A stretch of 64,000 nucleotides of DNA from Prevotella sp. (GTDB lineage: Bacteria; Bacillota; Clostridia; Oscillospirales; Ruminococcaceae): the NCBI GenBank assembly GCA_023663025.1, contig JAMPIC010000001.1, positions 184,979-248,978 of the forward strand. Reading direction: 5' to 3'. The translations under genes were made by a program, and so were the position numbers. Within the stretch, counting starts at the first letter, position 1, and the number at the start of each line of letters is the position of its first letter. Positions 1 to 8,584 of the stretch are shown piece after piece. The notes beneath the pieces are model-generated. The model saw only the letters and a program-made list of their open reading frames with translations, was not told the DNA's origin and did not search any database.

Positions 1-775
1 GAGTGAAACGTCCGTCCTGAGGGATACGCTTTTCGGCGATGTTCATGCCGCTTATGATCTTGAGACGGGTAACGAGCGAATTGTGAACAACATTGGAAAT
101 ATTCATCAGCTCGATAAGGTCGCCGTTTACACGGATACGGATTCTCGTAAAGGTTTTGAACGGCTCGATATGAATATCCGTCGCGTCCGCGCGGAAAGAG
201 TTTTCAACGATGGTGGTCGCCAGCTTAACGATAGGCGCGCTGTCGATACGCTCCGCGGATTCTTCGTCGATACCGAACGCGTCGCTGCCGTCGAACTGAT
301 TTTCAACGCTTTCGATCAGCGATGACGTATTCTGTGTGGAATAATACTTTCCTATCGCTTTGACGATTCCCGCCTTTGTGGAAAGCACCGGAACAACGTC
401 CATACCGGTAGTTACCTTGATGTCCTCGAAAATATAGAAGTTTACCGGGTCGTGGGTAGCGACGGTAAGCCTTTTTCCCGTGATCTTTACGGCGATGATG
501 GTATGCTTTTTGGCAAGAGCTTCGGGTATTTTTCTGACAGCCTCGCCGTTTACCTGAGTTTCGGGGTCGTTCAGGTCGATGAACGGTACGTTCAGCTTTT
601 TAGCCAATACCTGACCGAATTGGATATCGGTAACGTATCCCAGCTCGATAACATAGTCGCCGAAATACTTGCCGGGAGTGTTTTCCTCCTTCTTTTTATC
701 AAGAACGTTCTGAAGCTGCTCTTCTGTAATAATGCCCTCGTTGACCATATACTGACCAATAGGAATATTTTTCAT
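1..775 (-). CDS. pilB: Type IV pilus assembly ATPase PilB/GspE, N-terminal part (cut by window start)
   Basis: Translating the minus strand from the ATG at 775 gives about 258 uninterrupted residues starting MKNIPIGQYMVNEGII and running off the window edge. The first ~150 residues look like the MshEN/GspE N-terminal domain (IxEEQLQ, LGYVTDIQFG, lNVPFIDL). The last part is the start of the ATPase core, with the family motifs ATDIHIEP and SGMNIAEKRIPQDGRF. The Walker A/B region lies outside the window. The family's hexameric ATPase powers pilus or pseudopilus polymerisation at the cytoplasmic face of the membrane. A GAGG-type ribosome site sits about 9 nt before the ATG. It is divergent from pilD and lies apart from the remaining pilus genes, which are also on the minus strand. 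Confidence 0.92.
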   Translation of the reverse strand, partial: MKNIPIGQYMVNEGIITEEQLQNVLDKKKEENTPGKYFGDYVIELGYVTDIQFGQVLAKKLNVPFIDLNDPETQVNGEAVRKIPEALAKKHTIIAVKITGKRLTVATHDPVNFYIFEDIKVTTGMDVVPVLSTKAGIVKAIGKYYSTQNTSSLIESVENQFDGSDAFGIDEESAERIDSAPIVKLATTIVENSFRADATDIHIEPFKTFTRIRIRVNGDLIELMNISNVVHNSLVTRLKIISGMNIAEKRIPQDGRFT

Positions 776-994
776 TGCAAAATGCCTCATTTCTCCGCAG
801 ACTGTTTTTTACATGGGATTTCTCCGCGGCAAAATCCGGTTCATACCGTTTCGCCGTCCTGCGGTATACGCGCGGCGGGTGAAAACGGTCTAAAGATTAA
901 TGATATGCAAACGTCCCTCGGAACGCAAACACCTTAAAATTTTCGCGTCATACGGAAGATACGGGAGATATTGTCCGCAGACGTCTCATGGGTC

Positions 995-1023
995 TTGAAA
1001 TTTATAAAAATATATGTTAAGAT
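995..1023 (+). promoter_or_regulatory. Sigma-A-type promoter for pilD
   Basis: TTGAAA (995-1000), 17-bp A/T-rich spacer, TAAGAT (1018-1023), 43 bp before the pilD start. It lies in the divergent intergenic region between pilB and pilD. Confidence 0.6.
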
Positions 1024-1066
1024 ATAAGTATCGTATTTTCAAATTTACTGCAAAGGAGATCGCTCT

Positions 1067-2080
1067 ATGTTTTCATCTTATACCGAGGGACTGACGGGCT
1101 ACTACGCGGGCATACACATTATGGTATTCCTTTTCGGCATAGCCATCGGCAGTTTCCTCAACGTCTGTATCTACAGGCTTCCGGCAGGGGAATCGCTCAC
1201 CAAGAAAAATTCTCACTGCATGACCTGCGGCACGCCGATCAAATGGTACGATCTTGTTCCCGTATTCAGCTGGCTTTTCCTGCGTGGAAAATGCCGCGCC
1301 TGCGGCTCAAAGATTTCCGGCAGATACATACTTGTGGAGAGCCTTACGGGAATACTTTTTGTTCTGACATTTTTAAGGTTTGACGTGATAGTCGACGGTC
1401 TGTGGTATCCCGCGCTGCTTTGTCTTTTTACTGCGGGACTTATCGTCATAGGCTTCGAGGATTATGACACTCAGGAAATGACCGTGGGAGTTCTGATATA
1501 TCTTGCGGCAATTGCCGCTCTTACAAGGGTGCTCACAACGCTTGCTCCGGGTTTGGTCAGGGGCTGTGACGTGACCGTTACCGACGGACTGATCGGAATG
1601 TTCGCCGTAAGCGTTCCGTTCCTGATATTCGGATTTGTGCTTACTCCGGCGATATACAGTCTGTTTGTCAGCGAGGACTGCAAATCGGCGCGGAAAATCA
1701 AGAAGAGACTGAAAAAGATGTCCGAGGACGACAAGGAACGTCCGAAGCTTCAAAAGGAGCTTGACAAGCATCTTGCCGAGATTGAGAAAACCGGTCCGGT
1801 ATACGGTTTCGGAATGGGGGACGTTATCCTCATGGCCGCGGGAGGTCTGATGCTTGGCTGGAAAGCCGTTCTGGTTGCAGCCTTTGCCGCGATAGTTCTG
1901 GGAGCGCTGTATGCGCTTGCGCTGAAAATCAAAGCGTCGCGTTCCGACAGCGAGAATGTTAACGCCTTTGCGTTCGGACCGTTCCTCACCGTCGGACTTG
2001 CATTCGCTTCGTTTTTCGGAACAAAACTTATGGATCTTTACATTGACTTCCTTACCGTACCGGCAGTTCCGCCGATGTAA
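1067..2080 (+). CDS. pilD: Type IV prepilin peptidase / N-methyltransferase with a charged insertion
   Basis: 337-aa polytopic membrane aspartic protease that would cleave and N-methylate the prepilins encoded at 2128-6061. It shows the N-terminal GSFLNVCIYRLP motif and two CxxC pairs of the methylase zinc site (C51/C54 and C76/C79). The two catalytic aspartates of the family are visible: one in GFEDYDTQE (about 129-136) and one in GFGMGD (D252). The family is usually 230-270 aa. The extra length is a Lys/Glu-rich, coiled-coil-like cytoplasmic insertion at about residues 203-242, just before the second catalytic motif. The start is set by AAAGGAG 9 nt upstream. It is transcribed away from pilB and towards the pilus operon. 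Confidence 0.95.
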   Translation: MFSSYTEGLTGYYAGIHIMVFLFGIAIGSFLNVCIYRLPAGESLTKKNSHCMTCGTPIKWYDLVPVFSWLFLRGKCRACGSKISGRYILVESLTGILFVLTFLRFDVIVDGLWYPALLCLFTAGLIVIGFEDYDTQEMTVGVLIYLAAIAALTRVLTTLAPGLVRGCDVTVTDGLIGMFAVSVPFLIFGFVLTPAIYSLFVSEDCKSARKIKKRLKKMSEDDKERPKLQKELDKHLAEIEKTGPVYGFGMGDVILMAAGGLMLGWKAVLVAAFAAIVLGALYALALKIKASRSDSENVNAFAFGPFLTVGLAFASFFGTKLMDLYIDFLTVPAVPPM

Positions 2081-2090
2081 CAAACCGTTA

Positions 2091-2126
2091 TCGGGGCGTG
2101 TTCCTCAGGGACACGCCCCGATTTTT
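2091..2126 (+). terminator. Rho-independent terminator after pilD
   Basis: 11-bp stem TCGGGGCGTGT (2091-2101) / ACACGCCCCGA (2111-2121), 9-nt loop, then five T. It lies between the convergent ends of pilD and the minus-strand prepilin gene and probably serves both. Confidence 0.85.
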
Positions 2127-2127
2127 A

Positions 2128-3018
2128 TTACGTTTCTATTATTACTTTTTCGTCGGTGTAAACAATATATACCTTTGTACCGCTTCCTGTGGACGCTGTC
2201 GGAGTAAAGTTTGCGATATCAAACATACCGTTTATGGGCGAACACAGATTTTTGCATACTACTTCACCTGATGTTCTTACGACGCCGACCCCCTGCGCTG
2301 CGATAGTAGGATTATTTTTTGTAAATGAAGCCACATTGATAGCAATGCCGTCATCAGCTTTCCATGGATTGCTTGGTGAAACGGTTTTATTGGGATCACC
2401 GCACTCAAGGACTATAGTATAGGACCTATCGCCGTAATACGGTGCGCTGAGCGCAAGACGCCATTCGTCCGGATTTGTTCTGTAGTCCTCCGGATTGGCT
2501 GATATTTCCTTATATTTTTTGTATTCAGGATCGCTTGAGGTATAAGAACTGTCATTGACAAATTTTCTGCGAAGAATTCTTCCCTGCCAGCCTGCATTGT
2601 TGTAGGGATAAACTGTTGCATTGTCAATGATAATCACGTTGGCGGTTCTCCTCATTTTTTCAAGAGTTTTAGCCTCTTTTGCACTATAGTCCGGATCGGG
2701 GGTTTTGCCCTCCGAATTGCCCGGAGCATAAACTCCGTTTGCCTTAAGGTAAGCTTTTGTGAACTTCTGTATGGCATTATCTGCGCTGCTCTCCGAGGTA
2801 TAAAACCCCAAATCGGTAGAGTATCTTATAGATTCGCCTATATATTTGACAATGCCGTTCTGGGCGGTACGCTGTGCCTCATAGAGAGTAGAGTCCACAT
2901 ACGTCGAACGTATCGGTTTGAACAACTGCATAATAGCGGTCATTAAAACGGCAATCATTGCCATTACAATGATAAGCTCGATAAGGGTGAAGCCTTTCAG
3001 ATTTTTTTTCATTTCCAA
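2128..3018 (-). CDS. Prepilin-type N-methylation protein (PilW/GspJ-like minor pilin)
   Basis: 296-aa class III-signal protein with the prepilin motif KGFTLIEL near residues 8-15, followed by a hydrophobic stalk helix (IIVMAMIAVLMTAIMQL). PilD would cut after the glycine of KG|FTLIEL. The remainder is a polar globular domain without recognisable subfamily signature; size and position as last gene suggest a minor pilin of the PilW/GspJ kind (inference). It is the sixth and last gene of the minus-strand pilus operon, 9 bp after the preceding prepilin gene, and its stop lies directly beside the shared terminator. Confidence 0.88.
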   Translation of the reverse strand: MEMKKNLKGFTLIELIIVMAMIAVLMTAIMQLFKPIRSTYVDSTLYEAQRTAQNGIVKYIGESIRYSTDLGFYTSESSADNAIQKFTKAYLKANGVYAPGNSEGKTPDPDYSAKEAKTLEKMRRTANVIIIDNATVYPYNNAGWQGRILRRKFVNDSSYTSSDPEYKKYKEISANPEDYRTNPDEWRLALSAPYYGDRSYTIVLECGDPNKTVSPSNPWKADDGIAINVASFTKNNPTIAAQGVGVVRTSGEVVCKNLCSPINGMFDIANFTPTASTGSGTKVYIVYTDEKVIIET

Positions 3019-3027
3019 GCCCCCTTA

Positions 3028-3585
3028 CTAATTTGCATGACCTGTGACGTACTTGTATCGCAGATTGGTGTTTTTATCGGTAGACCCTGACATGAGATAA
3101 TCCTCATATTGATCGTCAAAATTACCGGCTGCGCTGCTGTTGTCGTTTTGGTCACGGCTCAGAAGAACGAAAGTATCCACCGGAAAGCTGTAGGTCTCCG
3201 CGTCAACGTGAGTAAACTTTGACGGATCGGACGCATTGGGCGTAGTTCTGGTTATCTTGACATAGCTTGTATTTGTGCCGCTGCTGTGCTGATGAGGAGG
3301 CTGACCGCTGCCGCCGCTCTGTCCGATAGCATTCGGATCAGGTGAAGATACTGAGCCGCCTCCGTAATAAATCTCAACAACATCGGGAGCTGAACCGGTT
3401 GCGTTTTTAACATATCTTTCAACATAAGACATCTGATTGGAAAGGCTGGTATTCAAAATCTGATTGTTTCTGTTGCGTCTTGAAACGCCGGCATATATTT
3501 GTGCCATAGCCAGCGAAGCAATGCCAAGGATAGCGATGGCAATGAGACACTCAATAAGGGTAAAACCTTTGAAACGTTTTTTCAT
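3028..3585 (-). CDS. Prepilin-type N-methylation protein (PilV/GspI-like minor pilin)
   Basis: 185-aa protein beginning MKKRFKGFTLIECLIAIAIL, a textbook class III signal with hydrophobic helix; the residue at +5 after cleavage is Glu as required by PilD-dependent systems. A Gly/Ser/Pro-rich low-complexity stretch lies at about residues 74-103. It is 13 bp downstream of the large PilX-like gene and 9 bp upstream of the next prepilin, so all three are co-transcribed. PilV/GspI assignment is by size and gene order only. Confidence 0.87.
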   Translation of the reverse strand: MKKRFKGFTLIECLIAIAILGIASLAMAQIYAGVSRRNRNNQILNTSLSNQMSYVERYVKNATGSAPDVVEIYYGGGSVSSPDPNAIGQSGGSGQPPHQHSSGTNTSYVKITRTTPNASDPSKFTHVDAETYSFPVDTFVLLSRDQNDNSSAAGNFDDQYEDYLMSGSTDKNTNLRYKYVTGHAN

Positions 3586-3598
3586 AGTCTTCGCCTCC

Positions 3599-6061
3599 TT
3601 AACTTCTTACATACTGGCTTGCCTGAACGGAAAGGTGAGGCTCGCCGGGGGTTTCTGCTCCTGAGTTTTTGTTGAGGTACAATACTCCCGTTTTGTTGAT
3701 TTCCGTAAACTCTCCGCAAAGTATAGAACCTACTATACCAACCGGGTTCGCTTTTGAAGTAACTCCTTTTCCGTCCTTATGAGTTATTTCTCTGTTGTTG
3801 CCGCCGTCCCAATTGACTTTTCCGGTGGGCATCATAAAGTATGCCGTAACCATTGTTCCGTTCCTTCCTTTGATTTCGGAACCGTTGGCATATATATCAA
3901 CTTTAGGAGCTTTTGTAACGCCATTTGTAATGTCAGTTGTATGATCATCAATCTTATCAGTGACAATTTTACAGCTTTCAAGATCAACATCTACTCCATC
4001 CGGAATAATTATGATAGCTCTTCCGTTCGTGCCGGTTGTTGTCCAAGTTTTATTTTGATAATAATTTGCGTCAAAATAATAATATTGATCCCCATTTGTA
4101 AGGTTAAGTTCTGTTACTTCGGACATTTTATGTATTTTGTCACCCAATGAGGTTATGATGCTATCCATAGTGCGGGCAGTTCCGTCAGAAATACTTTCAA
4201 GTTCCATATACTCTGCAAGCATATCCGCTCCCGTTATACCCCAGCTCTGTTTGTTTGCATCAGAATAGGGTTCGGTTTCAGAACCGGTAAGTTTTAGATC
4301 GCCTGTAGTCATATCAAACGCATCGTCTTTGTAATATTCACTGAAAAAAGCCTGTGCGGTAGGTATCTCCACAAACGTATCCGGACAGTCGCTTGCAAGT
4401 CTGTCCGGCAAGTTTATTTTTCTGTAAACTTTGCCGTCTTTTTCAACCGGTGTATAGGTATAAATGTCAACCTTCGAGCCCATTGACGTTATTGATCCGC
4501 CGGCGGGGTTACCATTATAATCAGTAACGCGTATTTTATCCTTATAGTCTGCATAATCATAAGTTGCCAAAACGTTTACTGTCGTTACATTTTCACCTTC
4601 CCAAGACTGTCCGCCCGGTTTGGGAACCCATGTTGTATTAACCTCGACTTTTTGAATTTTTCCGCCATTCCACATGTTTACTTTTTGATTAAACATTCCT
4701 ACGTCAAGACTAACAAGATTTCCGTCACTGTCTTTTACTTCGTTGACATACGATGTAGAAATATTGTTTGTATAAATTGTTCCTGTTGCGCTGCCGTTCT
4801 GGCTAATCTCTACGGTATCACAGAATACATTGCCCTTTATTGTGTAATCTCCTCCGGAGCTTCTTAATGTGCCACAAACGACAGATATATCTTTACTTTT
4901 ATCGTTGCCTATTTTTTTTCGTGCGTCAAATGTTCCTCCCGCATAGAAAAACATTCCCGGCGCATCGGAATATATTTCCGGATCGTTTGTAAACTTGATA
5001 TCACCCATTGCAACAACGTTATCGCCTTCGGCAAACTGAGTGGGGTACATTGTACCGGAATTCCAGTTAAAGCTTCCCACCGTGAATACATTACCAGATA
5101 CTGAGTTACCGTCCGCTATCGTCGAAACACCGGGATCCATGGTGGCTGCACCGCCGGCTGCACAAAACTGAGCGCCGGAACCTCCCGTATATCCACCCGT
5201 TGTAGTTATAGCGTTATCTCCTGCCGGAGCGTCCTTTTCCGTTGTCTCAAAAATAACAACAGCAACGCCCTCGGTATCCATCATCTTAACAGTAGCAGTG
5301 ACCTTGATCTTCATGTAGTCCTTGCTTCTGGAACCTTTTGCGATTGCAGCCTGAAGATCCGCTGTATTAGCAGGACAACCGGTCTGGTCGGAAGCTCCCG
5401 TGAAAAATCTGTTAAGCTGATCGGTTGTATAGCTTGGATCGGTAGCAAGTTTACGGTCAAGCACCTCTACCTTGATCCTTGCGATCTGGTCGGTATTGGA
5501 TCCGTCGCCGTCCTCATCATAAATGTCCCTGTCAGCCAATTTTCCATAGGGATTGGAACTGTCGAACGCAGGCAGCTCAACATCGTACTCAATATAATCC
5601 AGACCGCTTGCCGAATCGAGAGTAAAGTTACTTTCTTCCGGACTTCCTAAATCAAATGTACTGTCACCGCTTACAGGGTTTTCGGCAAATTGAAGATCAA
5701 TGCCGTCTGTGTTTTGCGATTTGATCTTGTACAGATCAAGCTGCAAAGCAAGACCTTGTTTCATCGGGGCATTTGCCGCTGTAGGCGTTCCCGTTGTATC
5801 ATCTGTGTATTCAAATTGCCTCTGGCCGCCGGTGTCGTACGCATAATAAGCGGCATCCGACAGCATACTTCCGGTAAATACATCAAGAGCAGAACGAGCC
5901 GTATAGTACGCCTGCTGTTCTTCATACTTTGTATAGATACGCTGACCCGCGGTAGTAACCACTGTCAGGGTCGCCATAAGCATGATAATCAGGACAATCA
6001 TAACGGTAAGAACCATAATGAGTATCATACCGCTGACTTTTTTAAGCCGTTTGCTTTTCAT
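3599..6061 (-). CDS. Very large PilX-like pilus-tip/assembly protein
   Basis: 820-aa protein with an N-terminal hydrophobic helix (GMILIMVLTVMIVLIIMLMA) after a short basic tail, typical of PilX-type minor components that lack the normal FTLIE cleavage motif. A reading frame starting at TTG 6067 exists, but the ATG at 6061 is better: GGGTGG lies 6 nt before it. After the helix come about 200 residues of conserved-looking pilin-adjacent sequence. Then a long extracellular region rich in Gly, Asn, Thr and Asp follows, with repeating beta-strand-like segments (for example around residues 380-440), like polymer-forming or adhesin domains. PilX-type proteins are normally below 250 aa, so this one carries a large added extracellular domain. 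It may be the surface-exposed tip adhesin (inference). Confidence 0.75.
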   Translation of the reverse strand: MKSKRLKKVSGMILIMVLTVMIVLIIMLMATLTVVTTAGQRIYTKYEEQQAYYTARSALDVFTGSMLSDAAYYAYDTGGQRQFEYTDDTTGTPTAANAPMKQGLALQLDLYKIKSQNTDGIDLQFAENPVSGDSTFDLGSPEESNFTLDSASGLDYIEYDVELPAFDSSNPYGKLADRDIYDEDGDGSNTDQIARIKVEVLDRKLATDPSYTTDQLNRFFTGASDQTGCPANTADLQAAIAKGSRSKDYMKIKVTATVKMMDTEGVAVVIFETTEKDAPAGDNAITTTGGYTGGSGAQFCAAGGAATMDPGVSTIADGNSVSGNVFTVGSFNWNSGTMYPTQFAEGDNVVAMGDIKFTNDPEIYSDAPGMFFYAGGTFDARKKIGNDKSKDISVVCGTLRSSGGDYTIKGNVFCDTVEISQNGSATGTIYTNNISTSYVNEVKDSDGNLVSLDVGMFNQKVNMWNGGKIQKVEVNTTWVPKPGGQSWEGENVTTVNVLATYDYADYKDKIRVTDYNGNPAGGSITSMGSKVDIYTYTPVEKDGKVYRKINLPDRLASDCPDTFVEIPTAQAFFSEYYKDDAFDMTTGDLKLTGSETEPYSDANKQSWGITGADMLAEYMELESISDGTARTMDSIITSLGDKIHKMSEVTELNLTNGDQYYYFDANYYQNKTWTTTGTNGRAIIIIPDGVDVDLESCKIVTDKIDDHTTDITNGVTKAPKVDIYANGSEIKGRNGTMVTAYFMMPTGKVNWDGGNNREITHKDGKGVTSKANPVGIVGSILCGEFTEINKTGVLYLNKNSGAETPGEPHLSVQASQYVRS

Positions 6062-6161
6062 TGTCAACCACCCTTTCTATAGATTTCGTCTCTTAAAATA
6101 CTTATCAAATCGGCTAAAACCGATAAACCATAATGATTTATCGGTTTGCCGCGGCAAGCCG

Positions 6162-6935
6162 TCAGGCAGCCGGTTCAGCAGCCTCCTCGGCTGCCGGCTC
6201 AATTGGTTTGATCTCCGCCGTTTCTTTGAGGACCTCCTCAACGTTCAGCGGGAATACGGAGTACATCGTAAGATGTACGGTAGCCTCCGGCTTATCTCCT
6301 CCCTCCGCAAAATTGCTGTCGGTAGATACCGAGTTGAGGATTATCGTTTTCTCGTCGTCCGCCAGCCTATCCATTACATCATATACCTTTTGGATAGTGG
6401 CGTTGCTGAGGTCAAACGTAAATTCCATGCTCGTAACGCCTATTATCGCGTTCGGATATACGGGCGCGGGAACATTGTTGTACAGATCGTAAATTTCCTG
6501 AGGAAGCTCGTTGTACAGATCCGAATTCATTTTGTTTTCATAGGCAAGAATGTTAGCCTTTTTAACCGAGTACCAGTTTATCGCCGACGCTTCGGTGTAT
6601 TTTGTGTCTATTTTGGTAAAGCTGAGGTTCAGACTTGAGAGCGCGTCCCGTATGTAAGTTTCGTTTACATACGGATGAGCTTCGTCGAGGAATATTTCCT
6701 GCTTTTCGCCTATTTCCTCGGCCGTTGCCTTAAGAGTGTCGATTATTATAGGGAGCGTATCGATTTTTGCGTCGATGTCGTTTTTCTCCTGCTGTTTTTC
6801 TTCCAAATTCGCCTTGGCGATCTCTACCTTCTCGAATTTCGGTCTTATTGCAAGGAAGAAACCCGCAACAAGAATTATAATGACCAGTACCACGATAAAA
6901 ATGACTTTATCTCTGTAAGAAAGCTTTAAATTCAT
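6162..6935 (-). CDS. PilO-like inner-membrane pilus alignment protein
   Basis: 257-aa bitopic membrane protein: short cytoplasmic start, one transmembrane helix at about residues 10-30 (VIFIVVLVIIILVAGFFLA), then a Lys/Glu-rich coiled coil (FEKVEIAKANLEEKQQEKND) and a globular domain of about 150 residues. This is the layout of PilO/GspM proteins that join PilM-PilN in the inner-membrane platform. It lies 20 bp after the PilM-PilN fusion gene. The tail is an Ala/Glu-rich low-complexity end. Sequence recognition is weak; the assignment rests mainly on layout and gene order. Confidence 0.75.
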   Translation of the reverse strand: MNLKLSYRDKVIFIVVLVIIILVAGFFLAIRPKFEKVEIAKANLEEKQQEKNDIDAKIDTLPIIIDTLKATAEEIGEKQEIFLDEAHPYVNETYIRDALSSLNLSFTKIDTKYTEASAINWYSVKKANILAYENKMNSDLYNELPQEIYDLYNNVPAPVYPNAIIGVTSMEFTFDLSNATIQKVYDVMDRLADDEKTIILNSVSTDSNFAEGGDKPEATVHLTMYSVFPLNVEEVLKETAEIKPIEPAAEEAAEPAA

Positions 6936-6955
6936 TTATAATCACCTGCTCTTTC

Positions 6956-8527
6956 TCAATTTGACGCGTCGGCGGTCGCATTCGGGTCAGTGCCCTCTTC
7001 CGCGGAAACCGCCGCCGTATCTTCCGCAGGTTCGTACTCGATAGGACGCGTCATGAACGATATCGTGAATTTGTATCCGCTTTCCGCAGGATTTTCCTCG
7101 TCTTCTTCAAACTCGAAACCGGTATATGTAACGTTCTCGAATATGTCCTGTTCAAAGAAGTTGCCGACTACCTTGGCAGGCTCGTCGACCTTGTCCGCCA
7201 TGCATTCCACTTCAAAGGAGCCGTCCCCGTAAGTTATGGTCGTCCAGTCAGTGCTTGTTCCGCTGAAGTTTGCCTCAATGTCCTTGATAACATCCGAAGT
7301 AAGCACAGGCAGCGAACCGTAGTTGTCATAGGCAACGTCAATATATGCCTTTACGTTGTTTACCTTGTCAAGCTTTGTCTGAGCCGCGTCCACAGCCGCG
7401 ATCTGAGCGGCGACCTCGGGAGAATCCAGATAAGCCTGAATTTCTGCCGTATCGCTGACAAATCCGTTCTCCTGAATATTGGCAGCCAGCCACACAGCTC
7501 CCACAACAGCCGCCGAAACCGCTATCGATCCGAACACCGCAAGGGCGAATTTCGCGCCCGCGCTTGTACGTCCGGAAGCGGCGTCCACCTCGATAAGGTT
7601 GATACGCTCGGTATCCTTGTTGCTGCGGAACATAGCTCCGATAGCGTTCGCATACGCCTGGAACTCAAAGTTTTCATAGCCGCCGATATTGCTGGGAACT
7701 CCCAGCAGACTGGTAGAAATGTCCATCTGCTCCAGCGCATTGGTAAGACGGATATATTCGGTCGTATCGCCGTAGAACACAACGTTCTGGATCGGATTGT
7801 CTCCGCTTCTGGACTTCTGGAACTGGAACATTCTGAATATGTTCTCGTTTACCGCCTCATAGATGTAGTCCTCGGAATTGTCGTAGTCCTCGGGATCTAT
7901 GGAAGCGAAACGGGAGAACGTGAGCTGATTGTTCTCGTAAAGGTTAAGGCTTACGAAGTTAGGGTCGATCTGAACCAGCAGCATAGGCATTTTCGCCTTT
8001 GATTTGGAATCTCCCAGAATGATCCTGGAGATCGAGTTACAGGCTACGACTACCGAACGCAGGCTGATGCCCAGCATGGAGAATACCTTTCTGAAGCAGT
8101 CCACTACCTCGAACGGACAGGCTGTTGCAAGCACCTTCATCGCCTGCACGCCTTCCTCCTCCACCTCTCCCGCGATTGTGTAGGAGATGGAATAGTCCTC
8201 CGCAATGCCCATCTGGTGCTGCATCTGGTTCTGCACCATAGTCAGGAGCTGAGTGCCCTTAGCCTTGGGGATATGTATTTCCTTGAAAATGATAAGATTC
8301 GAGGAAATGCTGATGACGGCTTCCTTGTCAGCCATTCTCTTGGCTTTAAGCTCGTCGTTTATCATGGTTGCCATTTTGGGTATATCTTTTATATGACCAT
8401 TAACGATCAGACCCTCGCTTACATCTATGGTGGAAGCGTCGGCAACCTTTATCTTGCCGCGGTTTTCCGTACCACGAATAATGCGGATGTGTCTGTCAGT
8501 AATATCAAATGAAAGCATACTCGTCAC
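6956..8527 (-). CDS. PilM-PilN fusion protein (actin-like domain plus bitopic membrane domain)
   Basis: 523 aa. Residues 1 to about 310 have the PilM/FtsA-like actin fold pattern (start MLSFDITDRHIRIIRG, VISISSNLIIFKEIHIP, PMLLVQIDPNFVSLNLYENN). One transmembrane helix follows at about residues 328-350 (FALAVFGSIAVSAAVVGAVW), then a coiled coil and a periplasm-side PilN-like domain. In most organisms PilM is a soluble cytoplasmic protein bound by the N-terminal peptide of a separate PilN. Here both parts are one chain. It sits between gspF and the pilO-like gene, the position expected for pilM-pilN. The C-terminal 20 residues are acidic and low-complexity. Confidence 0.8.
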   Translation of the reverse strand: MTSMLSFDITDRHIRIIRGTENRGKIKVADASTIDVSEGLIVNGHIKDIPKMATMINDELKAKRMADKEAVISISSNLIIFKEIHIPKAKGTQLLTMVQNQMQHQMGIAEDYSISYTIAGEVEEEGVQAMKVLATACPFEVVDCFRKVFSMLGISLRSVVVACNSISRIILGDSKSKAKMPMLLVQIDPNFVSLNLYENNQLTFSRFASIDPEDYDNSEDYIYEAVNENIFRMFQFQKSRSGDNPIQNVVFYGDTTEYIRLTNALEQMDISTSLLGVPSNIGGYENFEFQAYANAIGAMFRSNKDTERINLIEVDAASGRTSAGAKFALAVFGSIAVSAAVVGAVWLAANIQENGFVSDTAEIQAYLDSPEVAAQIAAVDAAQTKLDKVNNVKAYIDVAYDNYGSLPVLTSDVIKDIEANFSGTSTDWTTITYGDGSFEVECMADKVDEPAKVVGNFFEQDIFENVTYTGFEFEEDEENPAESGYKFTISFMTRPIEYEPAEDTAAVSAEEGTDPNATADASN

Positions 8528-8584
8528 CTCACAAATTTTTTATTTTGTAATGAACACCGTGTTCATTGGTTTTTTCGGGATTTT

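Noticed and set aside
1..937. Plus-strand frames at 83-325 and 452-937
   Set aside because: They lie opposite the PilB/GspE coding sequence, which has clear family motifs on the minus strand.
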